From Glebionis coronaria (Eukaryota > Streptophyta > Magnoliopsida > Asterales > Asteraceae): a stretch of 64,000 nucleotides of DNA. Location of the stretch: positions 426,520,400 through 426,584,399 of the forward strand of contig CM046874.1 of assembly GCA_025667525.1 (NCBI GenBank), read 5' to 3'. The notes beneath the pieces are model-generated. The model worked only from the letters and a program-made list of their open reading frames with translations, had not been told where the DNA came from and did not search any database. Below are positions 58,882 through 64,000 of this stretch, piece by piece; the first letter of the stretch is position 1, and every line of letters starts with the position of its first letter. The position numbers and the translations under genes were made by a program.

Positions 58882-61448
58882 AAACGATCTTAAAATGGTA
58901 CATTTGGAATATAAAAGGATATAGTTTAACCATTGTCTAAAACCTTCTATCCCAAGTAAAACAATTTTAGAATTATCAGAGTAACATTTAGGTCCTCCAA
59001 ATATCTCAACCAATCAAAAAACATTTTTAACAAAATACATGACCATACATTATTGATTTTTATGAGCAAAGGGAAAGAAATCAGTTTTAGACCCAATCAC
59101 CACAAAAGCAACCCGCAATCCTTCTCCAGCAAGCTCCGCCATCAATTAACTTCAATCACCTGAAATACATGCTTAAAATCATCAACACAACAGTTGAGCG
59201 TGTCTATAGGTTTATCAAATCATCATTTGAACACAAGAGAAGAATCAATCATGATCATTTAATAGAATTGTTGATCATACAATCTTTTATTCAGGCATTC
59301 TGGCTTATAGCAATAGCTATTGAATTGTATTAAGCTCATGACACCGAACCCTTAACTTAGTCACCCACGCCTAAAGCCGGCATGACTATATGAATTCCAT
59401 TGCCCCTACTAGGGTATCAATTGCAAGTATACCACATTCTTATTCACGTAAATTATCCTTCCCAGAGGTTACTTAGCGTAAAGCCCTGGTCTCAGATAGC
59501 GTCGTCAGCCCAATAGTACTATTATTTGAATAAGCGGCTATTCCCAACTCACAACATCAAGTCAGAACATAGTTAATGGCTCATGAATATAGGGACTTTT
59601 ACAATTTAGGTACTTATACAATTCAAGGCAACATCAGGCAACAACAGGCAACATTCGGGTTCAAACAATCAATCATGACTTGTGTTCATTTTATTTTCAA
59701 ATAGCATGTATCCCCCTCGCGGGTTTTAAAATCATTTAAAACAAGTACAAAGCGAGGCTACAAACTCACCTTGAGTAATAGCAGTAGCAAGACGACCTTC
59801 GACGATAGTTGATACCCGATAAACACAAAAACAAACCTATCAAATAAGGCGCGTTCATTAATAATAGACTCCAATATAACCCATACATAATAACATCAAA
59901 CTCAAAATCATAATATTAAGACAAACCCGAAAGAAAACAATACAAGTGATACTATTACTTCCTTCTATATGTTTACTCTATTAGTCTATTCTTTCGATAA
60001 AAATCTGCCGGTACATACCAAATGTACGAGCTCATTTACCCCACTTAAACACGTCAAATATTTATCATACTAATCAGAGATCTAACTTAATACCTATATA
60101 AAGTCCTCTTAAAATCCCATCAAATGGTTTTACTTTTAAAGTTCCCTGCCTGACACATCTTTGAAGTACAAAAACCGGACAGTTTTACGTCACCGACTCA
60201 TACAACCATTTTGACCATTCTAAAAAATCCCGTTTACAAATCCGACACTTGATTTTGAAAATAGACTCACAACCCTAGGTTTAGAACCTAACATCAGACC
60301 TTGACCATTTTTACAACTCATTCTATAGTCCCCAAGATTCGATCCAAATATCGACAACAACTACATGTCATGCCGATACTCGTCTCCCGGTACATGAATA
60401 ATCAAATCATCATAACTTCTCGCTCGGTTGGACCTAGAAGCTCTACTTTATATTAAGTCGAAGCTAACGAAATTCTCTACAACTCTATGCAATTAGTTTA
60501 ACCATTTTCAAACAGTAAAATACCCAAAAATTACCTTTTTCCCATTGATCTAAAATACCTTTTTAAAAATCACACTAAATCAATTTTTCAACCCATTTTA
60601 ATCAATCTCCTATCCCTAATATCATCCTAAACAAGTCACCAAACCTTTAAAACCCTTGAATGATCATTTAAAAATTACCCACTCAAAAATTCAAACATGC
60701 AATATTCAAAATTTAAATATAACAACACTAGCAACATATATTTATCAAGAAAATATATCAAACCACCATGGATCATATAAAAAAATTTAAAAGTTGTTGC
60801 ATGTGGATAAATTTTATACCAAAATGATCCTAATGAAATTTTTAACATGGGATATTGATTAGTTTTTCATGATTCAAAGTAAATTTGAAAGATCAAGGTG
60901 TTTTTGGTTGAAGGGGGTGGCGACAAGAAATGGGTAGAGATAAAGAGAGATAAAAACTTTTATGACTATGTGTTTTTGTGTGTAAAAAGTTATGTAGGAA
61001 CTATTTATATGGTGGGTGTAGGGATTAGTTTTTCCAATCTTGCATAGTTTTGGACCAAAATACAATTAAATAGTTTAAAAGGTAGAAAAAGTAAATTGTC
61101 AATTTTGAAAATATTTACGAGGCTCAAGTTTGTAAAAGTACTTTTCAAAAGTTAAAACGCACTCAAAATATGATAATAATATGATCTCGGTTCGACTTAA
61201 TACGCAATTAAAATAAAAACGTCAAAAACATAAACATCGAATCAACAAATAATAAAACATAAAATATCGGGCATCTGTCGATATCATGATCACTAATAAT
61301 CCTCGCTATTAGTAAAAAGGAAAAAATAAGACTTCCAACGCCGGTTTCAAATAAAACCATCAACCGTCATATCATTCAAGCTCATTAAAAATTTCAAAAT
61401 TATTCGTAAAATAATATTAAATAATGACGTCGGGTTCAGGTTATCACA
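58882..61448 (-). repeat. Tekay-B 3' LTR, main part
   Basis: It resumes the LTR cut at 33721 after the acttt duplication and ends GGTTATCACA at 61448, next to a polypurine tract. With the first fragment it is about 2.65 kb. It shares modules with Tekay-A (taagcggctatt, tcatgaatatagg, ccctcgcggg, gcgaggcta) but is clearly a different family. TATA box TATAAATAG lies at 61001-61009 on the minus strand. Confidence 0.88.
59160..59769 (-). promoter_or_regulatory. Candidate leader intron in Tekay-B LTR
   Basis: CTCAAG|GTGAGT (59770/59769) and TGTATTTCAG|GTGATT (ending 59160) bound 610 nt, about 1.23 kb downstream of the TATA box. Hairpin TCAAC/GTTGA is at 59182-59197. This is the best donor-acceptor pair of the set. 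Confidence 0.55.
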
Positions 61449-63340
61449 TCCTACCCTCCTAAAAGAGAGCGGCGTCCTTGGCGCTCGGCCCCTCTTATAC
61501 TCACATTTCATACTTCTAGAACAAATTAGAACTCTTTTCCTTAAAGAAATCCTCATGCTTCCTTCATAAATTCAGATCCACACCTAGAATTCTTGTATCC
61601 TCATAATATTATTCTTACTAAGCTTCAATCTCTTAAGAACTCTTCACAGTTCTCTCTATGAAAAGCAACTTATCTTCCAGTTGAATTCTTTCCTTGTTGT
61701 TCCCAAAACAAATTTCACCCTTCATAACGACACCTTAAGCATAACCACGTTTCCCAATTTCAAACTCCATCGATTACCTTCGATTGCCAACATATCTCTT
61801 CTGACAACTCCTTGTTACTAATAGATGATACTTAACCTACACAATCTAATCAATAGTTGCCAAAATCAATTCTATTTCAGTCATTTAGTTCCACCTACAT
61901 TTCTACAATACACCGAAAACCTAACTTACGTCCATAACTCTTGATCTTTAACCTTTACAATTTGAAGTTCTTTATGGACCTTCAACAACACAACCTTTAC
62001 TAGAATGATAACCATCGTCATATAAAAATTCCAAAAATTCCTATGTCAATCACACACGGACAAGTATATCATCCAATGTTCGAATCGTCCTTTCACTCTG
62101 TCCATCACTCTCTGTATAACACGCAATACTCAACTCAACTTTCACCTTTAACTAAACCAAAACACATCGATTACTTGAATTGTGATATTCCTTCATCACT
62201 AAGTCTCACTCTCTCAAATCATGTATGTTAGGAGTGCTCAAATACCATGTCTCACTTGACTTTACAACGAAATCCTTTCCATAAGTTTGACAAAATGTTG
62301 AAACCACTTACCTTGACATCCTTCCCTATCAGACCATCAGCTTAAACTTTTGATATCCTGTCTATCTAATTCACTCTTCTTGTCATTACCAAAAACTCAA
62401 ACCTTAGAAGCTTTTTCCCTTTTTCTTCCTGATAAGTGCATCAGCTACCACATTCGCCTTTCCCGGATGGCAGCGCTCGTAGTCTTAATCACTAACAGTC
62501 ATAACCACCAACATACTCGAGTACTCGAAATATATAACTGGTAATCCTCTACTCATTTCCTTTGCCTTTCCAAGAAGTTGAATATGAGACAACTCTTATG
62601 ATCCTTGATTACTACACACTTGATTCCATACACGTAATATTCCTACAATCTCAAAGCAAACACAACAACTACATAACCCTTATGAGACGCATCACAGAAA
62701 CTATAAATCCTTCAGATCCTTCCAACAATGACATAATCGATGCAGAACACAACTTACCCTTCAGTGTTCAGAATATAGCATCCTCATCTGATAAGGATCA
62801 GATCTCGAAACTTACAATTTAGATGTATAAGTGGGACTCACACATCTAATTCTTGTTAGTCAGCTTAATCAATAGTTCAACAATCAGTGAAGACCTTTCG
62901 ATAAATCTCTGATTATTCCCAGCTTAGACCAAGGAATTAACAAATTTCCGTCGGCGTCGTTGGTACCGACCAATCCTTAATCGTCTCAATATTGGCAAGA
63001 TCTTCACGAATACCTTTGTTGTCAATCAACTGCCTTAGAAAACGCAAATATTTCAACTAAAATTCACACCTAGGGAACTTTACATACAACTTCTCTTTTT
63101 CTAACCATCCCAAATTTGTCCTCATATGCTACTTATGTTCCTCCTTTCCTCTTGGAATAAAATAGAATATCGTCAATAGATGCAATGATTATCTCATCCT
63201 GGTACAACTTACACACATGATTCACTAAGTTCATGAATACGGCAGACGCGTTCGTCAATTCTAAAAACATCACTTGAAACTTAAAGTACCTACATAAAGT
63301 ACGAAATATAGGAATATATTCTTCCCTAATTGCTACGGGT
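61449..63340 (-). pseudogene. Tekay-B pol remnant, truncated
   Basis: Reading leftward in sense order, fragments of RT (ELTNASAVFMNLVNHVC, then the box ASIDDILFYS near 63160-63250), RNase H (LRLWEYYVYGIKCVV near 62620; [13 protein letters not shown] near 62450), integrase ([16 protein letters not shown] near 62060-62110) and the chromodomain end next to the 3' LTR can be followed through many stops and frameshifts. Their order matches a normal Tekay pol, unlike Tekay-A. Gag, protease, primer site and 5' LTR are missing on the right, removed by the deletion that joins this element to copia-2. It is the most decayed pol in the window. Confidence 0.8.
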
Positions 63341-63424
63341 TAGGTAATCAGAAACACGAAGAACCATTGGTCAAAACTAGTAAAATAAAATTTTAATAAG
63401 AACAGGCAGCTTTGAAACAGTAGA

Positions 63425-64000
63425 GAATAGATAACCCTGTTCTTTTCTCTAGATAAGGTTTGTTTAGAAGTGACACTAGTTCCAAAAGCCCTTTGTCTAG
63501 TACCAACAGTAAATCAGGGTCTGAAACTAGTAGCCCTAAACCCTTCAAGACTACTACTAAATATGCAGAGATGTATAAACCTGTTTACAAAAGAAGTATG
63601 GCTAGAGGAAATCAAAGAAACTGGAACAATCAAAAATCACTTCAACTAGGTGAGGACTTTGTGATAAACACCAAACCTTGTTTCACATGTGCTAGTTTTG
63701 ATCATATATACCAAGATTGCAAGGCAACAATAGGGATGGTAGTTGCAAATCCCTTAAAGGAAATGCAACCACAAGGTATCTTGTTGAATGCAGGGGCAAA
63801 ACCTTTTTCCCCTGCTAAATATATTCCCCCTGCTTTGAGAAATATGGTAACTGATAAGTATGTTGCACCTGCCCTAAGAAAGAAAATTGAAGCATACCCC
63901 AAATCTAGCTTAAATATGACCAGACCAACATCTCATAAGACATATGCATCTGGCCATAGACCTTACCAACAAACCTATAGAGGATAAAACAAGCCTAGGG
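63425..64000 (+). pseudogene. Copia-2 gag, C-terminal half
   Basis: It resumes the copia-2 Gag with the DNPVLFSR words, followed by a TAG, then a long frame from 63460: Ser-rich linker, MARGNQRNWNNQKSLQLGED, zinc knuckle CFTCASFDHIYQDC, and ILLNAGAKPFSPAKYIPPAL with CCCCTGCT words at the Pro-Ala codons. It parallels the C-terminal half of copia-1 Gag. The run ends RPYQQTYRG with a stop at 63985-63987. The 80 bp before 63425 match neither element and are filler from the deletion event or unrecognised sequence. Confidence 0.85.

Larger units (their letters stand above)
32044..64000 (+). mobile_element. Copia-2: Ty1/copia element split by nested insertions
   Basis: LTR (32044-32556), primer site and gag are read in the plus orientation up to 33640, where Tekay-B begins inside the gag codons after WNMALLSM. 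Gag sequence resumes near 63425 with the part matching residues after DNPVLF of copia-1 and runs to 64000. About 1 kb of gag present in copia-1, including the first zinc knuckle, is missing between the halves, so a deletion followed the insertion. Protease, pol and the 3' LTR would be beyond the window. Confidence 0.88.

Overview
The window looks like intergenic plant nuclear DNA made almost entirely of LTR retrotransposons. I found no host protein-coding gene, rRNA gene, functional tRNA gene or CRISPR array. The element types (Ty1/copia, Athila-type Ty3/gypsy with an Asp-tRNA primer site, and chromodomain-bearing Tekay/Del-type chromoviruses) show a eudicot. The copia gag families resemble ones common in Asteraceae; that placement is recognition, not proof. 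Element names below (copia-1, Tekay-A and so on) are my own labels.

Layout. 1-4484: minus-strand copia-1 (integrase, protease, gag, PBS, 5' LTR), running off the left edge. 4485-5040: unclassified AT-rich DNA. 5040-10103: decayed minus-strand Tekay-C (protease/gag remnant, an extra ORF, PBS, LTR with a long AT microsatellite). 10109-27436: complete plus-strand Athila-1 flanked by the target duplication gtaaa; its 3' untranslated part carries a 2.76 kb solo LTR (21026-23785) flanked by ccaaa. 27442-28380: possible end of the Tekay-C LTR, then unclassified DNA. 28380-32043: decayed minus-strand copia-3. From 32044: plus-strand copia-2, whose gag is cut at 33640 and resumes near 63425.

The 29.8 kb splitting copia-2 is nested insertions whose joins can be read. 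Tekay-B entered copia-2 gag at 33640. Tekay-A entered the Tekay-B LTR (acttt at 33717-33721 and 58877-58881). Athila-2 entered the Tekay-A LTR (caccc at 33727-33731 and 46896-46900). Copia-2 itself probably sits in the copia-3 LTR, giving five levels. A deletion removed the right part of Tekay-B together with about 1 kb of copia-2.

How the genes relate. None of the elements looks autonomous now. Athila-1 has all domains (gag, protease, RT, RNase H, integrase) but several frameshifts and stops. Athila-2 has only gag and protease and near-identical LTRs, so it was probably mobilised by proteins of a relative. Tekay-A has a scrambled pol whose RT lacks the catalytic Asp-Asp box. The most interesting signals are non-coding: a candidate spliced leader intron with a covarying hairpin in four Tekay-type LTRs, tandem covarying hairpins in the solo LTR, a conserved block after pol in both Athila families, and a CCCCTGCT tag shared by unrelated elements.
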